A stretch of 36,116 bases of DNA from Betaproteobacteria bacterium (lineage in GTDB: Bacteria > Pseudomonadota > Gammaproteobacteria > Burkholderiales > Usitatibacteraceae). This document shows positions 9,249 through 17,162 of this stretch, piece by piece (positions within the stretch are counted from its first letter, which is position 1; the number at the start of each line of letters is the position of its first letter). The notes beneath the pieces are model-generated. The model did no database searches and was not told the origin of the DNA. It worked only from the letters and a program-made list of their open reading frames with translations. The stretch covers positions 1 through 36,116 of the forward strand of contig JAEUMZ010000095.1 of assembly GCA_016790765.1 (NCBI GenBank), given 5' to 3'. Position numbers and translations under genes: made by a program.

Positions 9249-10643
9249 GTGCACGTGAACGACGCGTCCAGACTTTCCCTTCGGCCTCGTCCCGGCCAGG
9301 CATCGGTGGTTCAGGCTGGGATCATTGCCGGTGTGATGGCCGGAATCTTTTTTTTGGCCGGTTGCGGCAGCGGAGCGGTGAGCGCCCCCCCCGCGACCGA
9401 CCCCTCTGCGGGCACCGCCGTGGCGGTCTCTCCGCCGGTCGTCGATGCGTTTGCCGACGTACCGGTCACCTTCACCGTGACGGGTGGCACGAAGCCCTAC
9501 CAGGCATTCTCCAGCAACAGCGTCGCGCTCCCGGTGGAAGCCGCGATCCAGGATTCCACCTTTGTCGTGGTGCCGAAGCCGGTGACGGCAGATACGCTGG
9601 TCGATATCACGGTACGCGATGCCGCGAACGTTGCGACCACGGCGCGCGCCACGCTCAAGCCTTCCGTGCTGAACAACCAGGTCACGTTCACGCCCTTTGC
9701 CCCGACGGCTGCCGGGTGCGGCAACAACGCCGTGTGCTCGGGCGGCGACGCACAAATCGTCGTCAAGGCGGTTCAGAACGGCGTGGTGTTGCGCAATCGC
9801 GCCATCCGGTTTGACGTGTTTCAAGGCAACTTTTCGCTCTCCGCGCCCGGCAGTGGCCAATTGGTCAACACGTTGACCATCAACACGGACGAGCAGGGCG
9901 AGGCGGTCGCGCGCGTGACGGCCAACACCGGCGCGGCCACGCAGGTCGCCACGCTGCAGACCACCGACACCACCAGCGGGCTGTCGCGACGCTACAACTT
10001 CAACATCGTGCAGCAAGTCTCCGGAACCGGCATCCTGACCACACTGCCCAGCGGCAAGGTCACCTTCAAGGGGGCCAAGGGCTTGCCCGGCCAGCCGGGA
10101 TCCTGCCCGCAGCCTGGTTTTGCGCGCGTCGATTTCTACGTGTTTGGCGGAACGCCGCCGTATCGTGTGGTGTCGCCGCTGCCCGAATTGATCAGCGTGA
10201 ACCCTTCCCTGGTGACGACCAACGGCGGCAGTTTCACCGCCACGATGAGCGGCTGCGGTAGCACGCCCTTCATCGTCACCGACGCGACCAACCGCTCGGT
10301 GGAAACCTCGATCGTCGAAGGCACGCAGGGCGATGCCGGCGATGCGGTGCCTGCAACGGTCAACCAGCTGACCAGCGTGACCCCCAACGCCATCACGATT
10401 GCCTGCGGTCAGTCGGCCTCGATCACGCTGACCGGCACCGGGAATTTCACGTCCACACAAGCGGTGGGGGGCGGGAACGGCTTTTCGGTGACACCGTCAG
10501 CCGGTGTACTCCCGTCGGTTGTCACCCTTCGCGCCTTTACCGGTGGTGTCACGACGCCGGTCACGATCAACTTCACGTCTGGGGCCACGACATTCCCAGT
10601 CATCGTAACGGTCACGGGTACCGCAGGCGGCAATTGCCCATGA
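9249..10643 (+). CDS. Lipoprotein with Ig-like repeats, paralogue 1
   Basis: A 464-aa predicted outer-surface lipoprotein. The N-terminal hydrophobic stretch GIIAGVMAGIFFLAGCGSG ends in the lipobox LAGC. The mature part consists of about four beta-rich Ig-like units with a recurring core V/F-x-GG-x-x-PY (FTVTGGTKPYQAFSSNS; VFGGTPPYRVVSPLP). One module carries a cysteine pair (GCGNNAVCSGGD) and resembles an invasin/BIG-type domain. It ends in NCP, like its neighbour. GTG 9249 is used; GTG 9255 is equally possible, and no strong ribosome-binding site is seen. The next gene has the same architecture, so the two arose by tandem duplication. The function is unknown; adhesion or envelope scaffolding is inference. 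Confidence 0.85.
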   Translation: MHVNDASRLSLRPRPGQASVVQAGIIAGVMAGIFFLAGCGSGAVSAPPATDPSAGTAVAVSPPVVDAFADVPVTFTVTGGTKPYQAFSSNSVALPVEAAIQDSTFVVVPKPVTADTLVDITVRDAANVATTARATLKPSVLNNQVTFTPFAPTAAGCGNNAVCSGGDAQIVVKAVQNGVVLRNRAIRFDVFQGNFSLSAPGSGQLVNTLTINTDEQGEAVARVTANTGAATQVATLQTTDTTSGLSRRYNFNIVQQVSGTGILTTLPSGKVTFKGAKGLPGQPGSCPQPGFARVDFYVFGGTPPYRVVSPLPELISVNPSLVTTNGGSFTATMSGCGSTPFIVTDATNRSVETSIVEGTQGDAGDAVPATVNQLTSVTPNAITIACGQSASITLTGTGNFTSTQAVGGGNGFSVTPSAGVLPSVVTLRAFTGGVTTPVTINFTSGATTFPVIVTVTGTAGGNCP

Positions 10644-10644
10644 C

Positions 10645-10667
10645 AAGGCCCGCAGGTTGGCCTTTTT
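10645..10667 (+). terminator. Intrinsic terminator after lipoprotein 1
   Basis: The stem AAGGCC (10645-10650) pairs with GGCCTT (10659-10664) and is followed by T residues. It begins 1 bp after the stop codon, so the two lipoprotein genes are probably separate transcription units. Confidence 0.65.
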
Positions 10668-10831
10668 GATGAGAATAGGCACACGCACGCGAACAATGGC
10701 TAGCCCCTTGCACCAAACTGAAAGTTGCGCTTTAATAAAGTCGGGTAAGGTATTCATTTATAAGAAATCTGCCGTTTTGACGGGTCCCGTCTAGGTAGAT
10801 TTCGGCAAGATCGAACGAAAAGGACACTGCC

Positions 10832-12205
10832 GTGACGATCAATCACCACCTCAACACACTGGAACCGACCCTTCGGCGCGGCATGGCCGCCTTGGTGGGC
10901 ACGGTCGCATTGTTCCTCGCCGCCTGTGGCGGCGGCGGCACACAGGGAGGCGACCCGAACAAGAGCGGGGACCTGGCGATCAACCCGAGCACCGCGACCA
11001 TGTACGCGCTCAACCCGTTCACCTTCTTCATTGCCGGCGGCCGCGCACCCTACAACGTCACCTCGAGCGAGCCGACGCTGGGGCAGTTCAATTTCAATAC
11101 GTCGCAGAACCAAATCTCGTTTACCCCGAATCAACCCGGCGTGGTGGACGTCGGCCAGGATCCCGAGCAAGTGCCCTCGCGCCAAATGATCATCACGATC
11201 CGCGACGCCAATGGCACCCAGGTCCAGGGGACCTACAACGTGCTGCAAAACTTCCTGACCGGGTATGGGTTGTCGATTTCGACCGTCACGACTTGCGGTG
11301 TTGCGGCCGGTGGCGGCGGAGGATCAGCGATTTCCGCTTGTTCCGGGTCTGATTCACTGGTCAGTTTGGTTCCAGTCTTCAACGGCACACGCATCGCCGG
11401 GAAGCAAATGCGCTTGACGGTGAATTACGGCCCATTCTCGTTCATTCAGGATGGCCCTCCCGACGGCATCACCGGCCCCAACATCACACGGAATGCAGAT
11501 TCCACCGGCGGCGTGTCGTTTCGGATTCGCGTCCTTCCGAATGTGATCACCCAGTATGCACAGTTCCGCCTGACCGACGTCGCAACCGGCGCATTCAGAA
11601 ACTTCGATTTTGTGATCCGCAGCGCCGCGCCGGAGGACCTGTCGGTCATTCCATCGACAATCACATTCACCGGCGCCAATACGGCCCAGTGCGGTTTCGG
11701 CAGTGCGAGCCTGTTCCCGCTTGGCGGCAAGGGACCTTACCGCGCCGTTGCGAGCAATCCGAACCTGCAGGTGTCCCCGTCGCAGGTCAACGCGGGCGAA
11801 GGGTTCAATCTGACCATTGGTCCATCGACGACCTGCATCTCCGCGTCGGTCATCGTGTCCGATGCCGAAGGCAAGACTTCGAACGTGAGCGTCACGACCG
11901 AGGCCGGGGCCACGCCACCCATCCTGCCGCTGACCGTGACGCCGTCCGTGATTGGTTGCCTGCCAGACTTGGGAGCCAACGTGGCACAAGTCACGGTGAA
12001 TGGCGGCAATGCGAACAAGGTGATTGCAGTGTCGTCTCCTGGGCTGCTGCTCCCCAATCCGACCGCCGGTTCGGGAACCTTCGTCATGCAACTGACTTCG
12101 CAGGGTGTCGGCGGTGGTACAACCCAGAACGTCACCGTGACCGTGTCGGATGGATCCGCCGCACCGGCCACCGTGACAGTGGGTCGCAAGTCCACGTGTC
12201 CATGA
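10832..12205 (+). CDS. Lipoprotein with Ig-like repeats, paralogue 2
   Basis: A 457-aa predicted lipoprotein with signal GMAALVGTVALFLAACGGGG; the lipobox is LAAC. The unit order parallels the upstream gene: a first GG-x-PY unit (FFIAGGRAPYNVTSSEP), a cysteine-bearing module (TTCGVAAGGGGGSAISACSG), a second GG-x-PY unit (PLGGKGPYRAVASNP) and a C-terminal unit ending STCP. GTG 10832 is preceded by AAAAGGACACTGCC, a good ribosome-binding site. The 188-bp gap before it is AT-rich and probably has its own promoter. Sequence divergence between the paralogues is high, so the duplication is old. No function is known; its position next to polysaccharide genes fits a cell-envelope role. Confidence 0.85.
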   Translation: MTINHHLNTLEPTLRRGMAALVGTVALFLAACGGGGTQGGDPNKSGDLAINPSTATMYALNPFTFFIAGGRAPYNVTSSEPTLGQFNFNTSQNQISFTPNQPGVVDVGQDPEQVPSRQMIITIRDANGTQVQGTYNVLQNFLTGYGLSISTVTTCGVAAGGGGGSAISACSGSDSLVSLVPVFNGTRIAGKQMRLTVNYGPFSFIQDGPPDGITGPNITRNADSTGGVSFRIRVLPNVITQYAQFRLTDVATGAFRNFDFVIRSAAPEDLSVIPSTITFTGANTAQCGFGSASLFPLGGKGPYRAVASNPNLQVSPSQVNAGEGFNLTIGPSTTCISASVIVSDAEGKTSNVSVTTEAGATPPILPLTVTPSVIGCLPDLGANVAQVTVNGGNANKVIAVSSPGLLLPNPTAGSGTFVMQLTSQGVGGGTTQNVTVTVSDGSAAPATVTVGRKSTCP

Positions 12206-12227
12206 TGCAAGGTTGAGCGGCACACGG

Positions 12228-12254
12228 AAAACGGGCACCAGGGTGCCCGTTTTT
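12228..12254 (+). terminator. Strong intrinsic terminator after lipoprotein 2
   Basis: AAAACGGGCAC pairs with GTGCCCGTTTTT around a four-base loop. The stem centre is 12231-12250 and is followed by a T-run, 22 bp after the stop. Confidence 0.85.
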
Positions 12255-12313
12255 CATTGCACGTGCCGCCTCTTGCCTGACGCCGGCCCGTCCCAGACGC
12301 AGTTGTCCTCCGC

Positions 12314-13357
12314 ATGATGCTCACGGTTTCGATCGCGCTGTTCGGGCTCGCGGCATTGCTCGCCTGCTTGACGATTCTCTCCGCCACCTTTCTCACGGCG
12401 CGAATGCCGGGCCTCTTGGTGGACCGGCCCAACGAACGTTCACTCCACTCGACCATCCGGCCGCGTGTCGGCGGTGCCGGTTTGCTGGCCGGGGCGGCGG
12501 CGGCACTGTGGATCCTTTCCCCGGCTGCGGTTGCCAGCGCCCCCTGGATCTGGATCCTGGGCGGTTGCATGCTGGCCTTGTTCCTGTTGTCCCTCGCAGA
12601 CGACCTCGTCGGACTCAACACCTGGATAAGGCTCGCATGCCATGCGCTCGTGGCGCTGGCCTTCCTGACCATCGTGGAGGCCGGTCCCACGGCGCCATGG
12701 ATGCCGACCGCATGGGCCGCTGCAGCCTGCGTTGCGGGCGGGGTCTGGTGGACCAACCTGAACAACTTCATGGATGGTGCGGACGGGCTCGCCGGCGGCA
12801 TGGCTACGTTCGGCCTGTTGTCGCTGGGCTTGGTTGCGTTGACCGAAAAACCCGCGGGTGAGGCGATCGGCCTTCTTGCCTTGGCGCTGTCCGGTGCGTC
12901 TGCCGGCTTCCTCCTGCTGAATTTCCAGCCGGCCCGCGTTTTCATGGGCGATGCCGGGTCCATTCCCCTCGGCTTTGCAGCCGCCGCCCTGTCCTGGCTG
13001 GGCACCCTGCACGCGTTGTGGCCGTGGTGGTTCGGGCCTGCCGTGTTCTCCGTATTCATCGTCGACGCCACGGTGACGCTGCTTCGCCGCATCGCGTCCG
13101 GACAGCGGTTTTGGCAAGCGCATCGCGACCATTACTACCAACGCCTGATCCTCGCCGGGTGGTCGCATCGCCGGACGTGTGTCGTGTATTACTTTTTGAT
13201 GCTGGCCAGCACGATTTGTGCGCTCTTGGCAAAAAGCTCCACCGCTCCATGGACGTGGTTGACGGGGGTGGTGATAACATACGCGGCGCTCATCGCAGTA
13301 TGTGAGTGGCGCTTCCATCAAGAAAAACAAGATCGGAAGGTTTCAGGAGCCCGATGA
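12314..13357 (+). CDS. Polyprenyl-phosphate sugar-1-phosphate transferase (WecA/WbpL/MraY superfamily)
   Basis: A 347-aa polytopic inner-membrane glycosyltransferase family 4 protein. It would transfer a sugar-1-phosphate (GlcNAc or a deoxy N-acetyl sugar) from UDP-sugar to undecaprenyl phosphate and so start O-antigen or exopolysaccharide assembly. Visible motifs are SLADDLVGL (Mg-binding Asp pair, about residue 95), NNFMDGADGLAGG (about 152-164), FMGDAGS (about 212) and the cytoplasmic loop HRDHYYQRL (about 270). About ten membrane segments are apparent. It most resembles the WbpL/WbcO branch that partners with WbpM-type dehydratases, which fits the next gene. The stop overlaps the next start as ATGA, so the two are translationally coupled. 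The exact sugar is not readable. Confidence 0.88.
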   Translation: MMLTVSIALFGLAALLACLTILSATFLTARMPGLLVDRPNERSLHSTIRPRVGGAGLLAGAAAALWILSPAAVASAPWIWILGGCMLALFLLSLADDLVGLNTWIRLACHALVALAFLTIVEAGPTAPWMPTAWAAAACVAGGVWWTNLNNFMDGADGLAGGMATFGLLSLGLVALTEKPAGEAIGLLALALSGASAGFLLLNFQPARVFMGDAGSIPLGFAAAALSWLGTLHALWPWWFGPAVFSVFIVDATVTLLRRIASGQRFWQAHRDHYYQRLILAGWSHRRTCVVYYFLMLASTICALLAKSSTAPWTWLTGVVITYAALIAVCEWRFHQEKQDRKVSGAR

Positions 13358-15252
13358 AACGTTTTGCGTTCAACACGCGTGCCGTGATGGCCTTCTGTCA
13401 CGACGCCGGCATGGTCGTAGTTTCATGGGCCGTGGCGCTCACCTTGTTTGGCCTGTTGCCCGGCCAAGGCGCCGAAGGCTGGTCCCGGTTGGCCCTGATC
13501 CTCAGCTTTGCCGTGCCCTTGCAGGCATTCATCGCGACCCTGGCCGGCATGTACCAGGGGCTTTGGCGCTACGCCAGCCTGCCCGACGTGCAGCGCATCG
13601 TGGTCAGCGTCGTCTTGGGCACGGCCGCGGTCGCCTTCGTCATGTGGGTGGCCGGCAAGGTTCCGCCACCCGGATTCGCGGAGTTCTTCGTCCAGTCGCT
13701 GATGCTGATCTGCCTGATGTCCGGCAGCCGGATCGGATACCGGACCTGGCAGGAGCGCAGGCTGTACGGCGATGTCGGTGACCAGGGGATTCCGGTGCTG
13801 GTGCTTGGCGCCGGTGATGCAGCGGTCACGTTGCTCAAGGAGCTTTCACGCAGCGCCGAGTGGCGCGTGGTGGGCCTGTTGGACGACGACCCGCACAAGC
13901 GCCACCGGTTGCTGCACGGGCGGCGCGTGCTCGGCGCCATCGATGAGTTGCCGCGCATCGCGCGCACCCTCAAGGTCAAGCACGCGATCATCGCCATGCC
14001 GTCGGCCAACTACGCGATCCGCAGGCACATTCTCGAGTTTTGCAACAAGGCGCGCGTCGTCGTCCTGACCGTGCCCAAGTTCAATGGCATCTCGATGACG
14101 CGCAACGTGCCCGGCAAGGCGGTGCCGCCAAAGATCCGGCGCGTGTCCTTCGAAGACTTGATGAAGCGCGAACCGATCGTGCTCGACGACGCCGGGCTGC
14201 ATGAACAACTCACCGACAAGGTGATCATGGTCACCGGTGCCGGCGGGTCGATCGGATCCGAGTTGTGCCGGCAGATCGCGGCCTACCAGCCGTCCATGCT
14301 GGTGCTGTTCGAGCAGAGCGAGTTTGCGCTGTACAAGATCGAACAATCGCTGCGCGATGCGTTCGAGAACCTGCCGATCGCCAGCGTGATCGGCGACATC
14401 AAGAACAGCAAGCGCGTGCAGCACGTCATGCACCAGTACGCGCCCTCGCTGGTGTTCCACGCGGCCGCCTACAAGCATGTGCCGATGATGGAAGAGCACA
14501 ACACCTGGGAAGCGGTGCAGAACAACGTGTTCGGCACGCTGGTCGTGGCGCGGGCCGCGATCGAGCACGACGTGAAAAAGTTCGTGCTGGTCTCCACCGA
14601 CAAGGCGGTCAATCCGACCAACGTCATGGGCGCCACCAAGCGCCTGTCGGAGATGATCTGCCAGGCCCTGCAGCAATCGTCCGCCACGCGGTTCGAAATC
14701 GTCCGGTTCGGCAATGTGCTCGGCAGTGCGGGCAGCGTGATCCCGCGCTTCCAGGAGCAGATCGAGCATGGCGGCCCCGTCACGGTGACGCACCCGGACA
14801 TGGTGCGCTATTTCATGTCGATCCCCGAGGCCGCGCAACTGGTGATGCAGGCCGGCGCCATGGGATTGGGCGGGGAAGTGTTCGTGCTGGACATGGGCGA
14901 GCCGGTCAAGATCGTCGACCTGGCCAACGACATGATCCGCCTCGCCGAACCTTCGGAAGAGGAAATCAAGATCGTGTACACCGGCTTGCGGCCCGGGGAG
15001 AAACTGTTCGAGGAACTCCTGGCGCACGATGAGCAGACGAGGCCGACACCGCACCCGAAGTTGCGCATTGCCAAGGCGCGCGAAGTGGACGCAGGCTTGC
15101 TGGACGGCATCGCACGCTGGGCCGGAGAGGATCGCACGCCGGATGATTCGGACGTGCGCCGCGAGCTCAAACGCTGGGTCCCCGAGTATGTGGCCCAGGT
15201 CCGTCCGCGCCTGAAGGCCATTTCCGGCACCGCCGAGCGCAAGAGCGCCTGA
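13354..15252 (+). CDS. Membrane-anchored nucleotide-sugar 4,6-dehydratase (WbpM/CapD type)
   Basis: A 632-aa protein that probably converts UDP-GlcNAc to a 4-keto-6-deoxy sugar for surface polysaccharide. The N-terminal third has about four membrane segments (residues about 10-115), followed by a CoA-binding-like Rossmann region (VLVLGAGDAAVTLL). The catalytic SDR domain starts at about residue 290 with VTGAGGSIGSE (GAGGSIG 295-301). The active site reads STDKAVNPTNVMGATKR, with M425 in place of Tyr and K429, which is characteristic of the large WbpM-like enzymes. ATG 13354 has AGGAG upstream and overlaps the previous stop. Length and domain order are normal. Confidence 0.93.
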   Translation: MKRFAFNTRAVMAFCHDAGMVVVSWAVALTLFGLLPGQGAEGWSRLALILSFAVPLQAFIATLAGMYQGLWRYASLPDVQRIVVSVVLGTAAVAFVMWVAGKVPPPGFAEFFVQSLMLICLMSGSRIGYRTWQERRLYGDVGDQGIPVLVLGAGDAAVTLLKELSRSAEWRVVGLLDDDPHKRHRLLHGRRVLGAIDELPRIARTLKVKHAIIAMPSANYAIRRHILEFCNKARVVVLTVPKFNGISMTRNVPGKAVPPKIRRVSFEDLMKREPIVLDDAGLHEQLTDKVIMVTGAGGSIGSELCRQIAAYQPSMLVLFEQSEFALYKIEQSLRDAFENLPIASVIGDIKNSKRVQHVMHQYAPSLVFHAAAYKHVPMMEEHNTWEAVQNNVFGTLVVARAAIEHDVKKFVLVSTDKAVNPTNVMGATKRLSEMICQALQQSSATRFEIVRFGNVLGSAGSVIPRFQEQIEHGGPVTVTHPDMVRYFMSIPEAAQLVMQAGAMGLGGEVFVLDMGEPVKIVDLANDMIRLAEPSEEEIKIVYTGLRPGEKLFEELLAHDEQTRPTPHPKLRIAKAREVDAGLLDGIARWAGEDRTPDDSDVRRELKRWVPEYVAQVRPRLKAISGTAERKSA

Positions 15253-15269
15253 TCCTGGCAATGGTAGGT

Positions 15270-15322
15270 GAAACGCCACCCGAAGGTGGCGTTTGGATTC
15301 TTGGCGCGCCCGAGACGATTCG
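15270..15322. repeat. 53-bp perfect direct repeat, copy 1 (terminator plus tRNA-Arg 3' end)
   Basis: Identical to 15433-15485 at an offset of 163 bp. It contains the hairpin AAACGCCACC-CGAA-GGTGGCGTTT (15271-15294) and the last 21 nt of tRNA-Arg including CCA (15302-15322, minus strand). The hairpin also sits where a terminator for the dehydratase gene is expected, 18 bp after its stop. Confidence 0.9.
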
Positions 15323-15432
15323 GTCACATCCTGCGACCCCGGCGCGCCGGCTCGTCGCTGCGCTCAGCGCATCGGCGACGCCTTTCGAATCGTCTGCGCG
15401 AGCCAAACTGTTGGCTCGCTCGGGCGACAACG

Positions 15433-15485
15433 GAAACGCCACCCGAAGGTGGCGTTTGGATTCTTGGCGCGCCCGAGACGATTCG
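15433..15485. repeat. 53-bp perfect direct repeat, copy 2 (overlaps the intact tRNA-Arg)
   Basis: Identical to 15270-15322. The hairpin at 15434-15457 lies just downstream of the tRNA on the minus strand and is its likely terminator. The 110-bp spacer between copies holds a hairpin (15399-15418) and no gene. Confidence 0.9.
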
Positions 15486-15541
15486 AACGTCCGACTCCTG
15501 CCTTCGGAGGGCAGTACTCTATCCAGCTGAGCTACGGGCGC
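15465..15541 (-). tRNA. tRNA-Arg, anticodon CCG
   Basis: On the minus strand a 77-nt cloverleaf begins GCGCCCGTAGCTCAGCTGG. The acceptor arms are GCGCCCG (15541-15535) and CGGGCGC (15475-15469), the discriminator is G and CCA is encoded (15467-15465). The anticodon arm reads CTGCC-CTCCGAA-GGCAG, giving anticodon CCG, which reads the Arg codon CGG. The T-loop TTCGAAT is present. A hairpin terminator follows at 15434-15457. The last 21 nt are duplicated at 15302-15322. Confidence 0.96.
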
Positions 15542-15554
15542 GTGCTTAGCCAAG

Positions 15555-15560
15555 ATTCTA
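15555..15560 (-). promoter_or_regulatory. Possible -10 box of tRNA-Arg
   Basis: TAGAAT on the minus strand ends 13 bp before the mature tRNA 5' end. No good -35 hexamer is seen at 16-18 bp spacing. Confidence 0.4.
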
Positions 15561-15622
15561 ACATTGCCCATCCGGCGGCCTTCTCGCAGCGGCCCCGCAT
15601 GGCATCCACAACGCCCGGTCGC

Positions 15623-15628
15623 TATAAT
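15623..15628 (+). promoter_or_regulatory. Possible -10 box of the cytochrome gene
   Basis: A perfect TATAAT lies 43 bp before ATG 15672. No convincing TTGACA-like box is found 17 bp upstream, so it may be an extended or weak promoter. Confidence 0.45.
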
Positions 15629-15671
15629 GGGCGCCGTCCCGGAAGGTCGCGCCACAATCACAGGAAACGCC

Positions 15672-16262
15672 ATGTCCCACCATCCAGATCCCGTCGAAGA
15701 GAACATTGAAACGCATCCGGTCAAGCTGGCGATTGCGGTGACCGTCGGCGCCATCGGGCTGGTCGTCGGGATTGTCCTGCTGGCTTACTTTGCCGTCGGT
15801 ACGCACCGCGTTGGTCAAACCGCCGACAATGCCAATACCCCGGAGGCCATCAAGGCCCGCATTGCACCCTTGGTCGACGTTCAGGTGGACGAGTCCAAGG
15901 GCCCGGTCGGTGGCATTCCGGGCGATGCAAAAGTGATGCCGGTGAGCGCCAAGGCCTCCGCGCCAGCCGCGGCCATTGTTCCGGCCGTGATTCCACCCGC
16001 TGGTGCAGCGAGCGCCACACAAGGCGGCGGCGAAGGCACCTACAAGGCCGCCTGTGGCGCTTGCCATGCCGCGGGCATTGCCGGGGCTCCAAAGACCGGC
16101 GACAAGGCAGGTTGGGCGAGCCGCATCGCCAAGGGCAAACCGATGCTTTACGACCACGCCCTCAAGGGCTTCAACGGCATGCCGGCCAAGGGCGGGCAAA
16201 CCGCGTTGGCGGACGCCGACGTCAAGGCGGCGGTCGATTACATGATCGCGCAGTCCAAGTAG
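15672..16262 (+). CDS. Membrane-anchored c-type cytochrome (cytochrome c5-like)
   Basis: A 196-aa electron carrier facing the periplasm. One uncleaved N-terminal membrane anchor (about residues 19-42) follows a short cytoplasmic start. A Pro/Ala-rich linker follows to about residue 120, then a small cytochrome domain with the haem motif C128-GA-C131-H132 and probable distal ligand M170 in FNGMPAKGG. The domain matches the short cytochrome c5/CytC552 class. ATG 15672 has AGGAAACGCC upstream. It is divergent from tRNA-Arg and ends in a strong terminator, so it is probably monocistronic. The partner oxidase or reductase is not in the window. Confidence 0.92.
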   Translation: MSHHPDPVEENIETHPVKLAIAVTVGAIGLVVGIVLLAYFAVGTHRVGQTADNANTPEAIKARIAPLVDVQVDESKGPVGGIPGDAKVMPVSAKASAPAAAIVPAVIPPAGAASATQGGGEGTYKAACGACHAAGIAGAPKTGDKAGWASRIAKGKPMLYDHALKGFNGMPAKGGQTALADADVKAAVDYMIAQSK

Positions 16263-16286
16263 TCCCTTCTTTGAGTTCGGAAAACG

Positions 16287-16310
16287 GGGCGGCGTGGCCG
16301 CCCTTTTTTT
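16287..16310 (+). terminator. Intrinsic terminator after the cytochrome gene
   Basis: GGGCGGC (16287-16293), loop GTG, GCCGCCC (16297-16303), then seven T residues. It lies 24 bp after the stop and 15 bp before the apaH start, which isolates the two genes. Confidence 0.92.
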
Positions 16311-16325
16311 CTGATCGGACCCGTC

Positions 16326-17153
16326 ATGGCAACCTATGTGATCGGCGATGTCCAAGGATGCTATCGCACACTCCGGGCCTTGTTGCGCGCCATTGGGTTC
16401 GCAGCCGGGCAAGACCGGCTCTGGTTCGCGGGTGACCTGGTCAATCGCGGGCCGGATTCCCTGGCCTGCCTGCGCTTCGTGCGTGACTTGGGGGACCGTG
16501 CCGTCAGCGTGCTCGGCAATCACGATCTGCACCTGTTGGCCGTGGCGCACGGCATTCGCAAGCGCGGCGCGGACGACACTGTGAAGGGCATCCTCGATGC
16601 CCCGGACCTGCCGGAGCTGCTGGCGTGGCTACGCGGCTTGCCCTTGCTTCACGCCGAGGCGGAATTTACCTTGGTGCACGCCGCGATCCCGCCGTCCTGG
16701 AGTCCGCAAGTCGCGCAAGCTTCGGCCCGGGATGTCGAAAGCACGCTGCGCGGGTCGGGCTACGAAGCACTGCTGCGCGCAATGTACGGTAATCACCCTG
16801 CACGATGGGAGGAGGCCCGCACGCCGGTCGAGCGCCAGCGATTCACCATCAATGCGCTGACGCGCGCACGGGCCTTCGGCGCGGACGGTGCCATGGATCT
16901 CAGGTTCAAAGGAACGCCGGAAGACTTGCCGGAGGGTCTCACGCCCTGGTACATGACCCTGGGTTCGGCGTGGCGGCAACGCTGCGTTCTGGCCGGCCAC
17001 TGGTCGGCTGCCGGCGTGCGCACCGGGCCCGGCTATGTGACGCTCGACAGTGGTTGCGTTTGGGGGGGGGCGCTCACGGCCTATTGCCTGGAGCGGGCGT
17101 CCTTGACCTCCGTGCCGTGCGCATCAGGGGACCAGGCCGGCACCATCGAGTAG
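16326..17153 (+). CDS. apaH: Symmetrical bis(5'-nucleosyl)-tetraphosphatase
   Basis: A 275-aa cytosolic metallophosphatase that splits Ap4A into two ADP and can remove Np4 caps from RNA. The calcineurin-like signature motifs are GDVQGC (residues 7-12), FAGDLVNRGPDS and LGNHDLHLL. The family end motif DSGCVWGGALTAYCLE is present. It lacks a clear ribosome-binding site; the promoter may lie in or after the preceding terminator. A run of nine G (17062-17070) sits inside CVWGG but keeps the correct frame. It is convergent with the acyltransferase gene, 9 bp between stops. Confidence 0.95.
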   Translation: MATYVIGDVQGCYRTLRALLRAIGFAAGQDRLWFAGDLVNRGPDSLACLRFVRDLGDRAVSVLGNHDLHLLAVAHGIRKRGADDTVKGILDAPDLPELLAWLRGLPLLHAEAEFTLVHAAIPPSWSPQVAQASARDVESTLRGSGYEALLRAMYGNHPARWEEARTPVERQRFTINALTRARAFGADGAMDLRFKGTPEDLPEGLTPWYMTLGSAWRQRCVLAGHWSAAGVRTGPGYVTLDSGCVWGGALTAYCLERASLTSVPCASGDQAGTIE

Positions 17154-17162
17154 GCCGGCGTC

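Noticed and set aside
15270..15485. Possible two-repeat CRISPR
   Set aside because: There are only two copies, 53 bp long with a 110-bp spacer, and the repeat is explained by the tRNA end and terminator.
15261..15709. Small open frames over the tRNA region, for example those encoding HPKVAFGFLARPRR
   Set aside because: They arise from tRNA-Arg, its terminator and the direct repeat. Such peptides are a known annotation artefact near this tRNA.
17041..17100. Suspected frameshift at the G-run in apaH
   Set aside because: The family motif DSGCVWGGALTAY is continuous across it, so the frame is intact.
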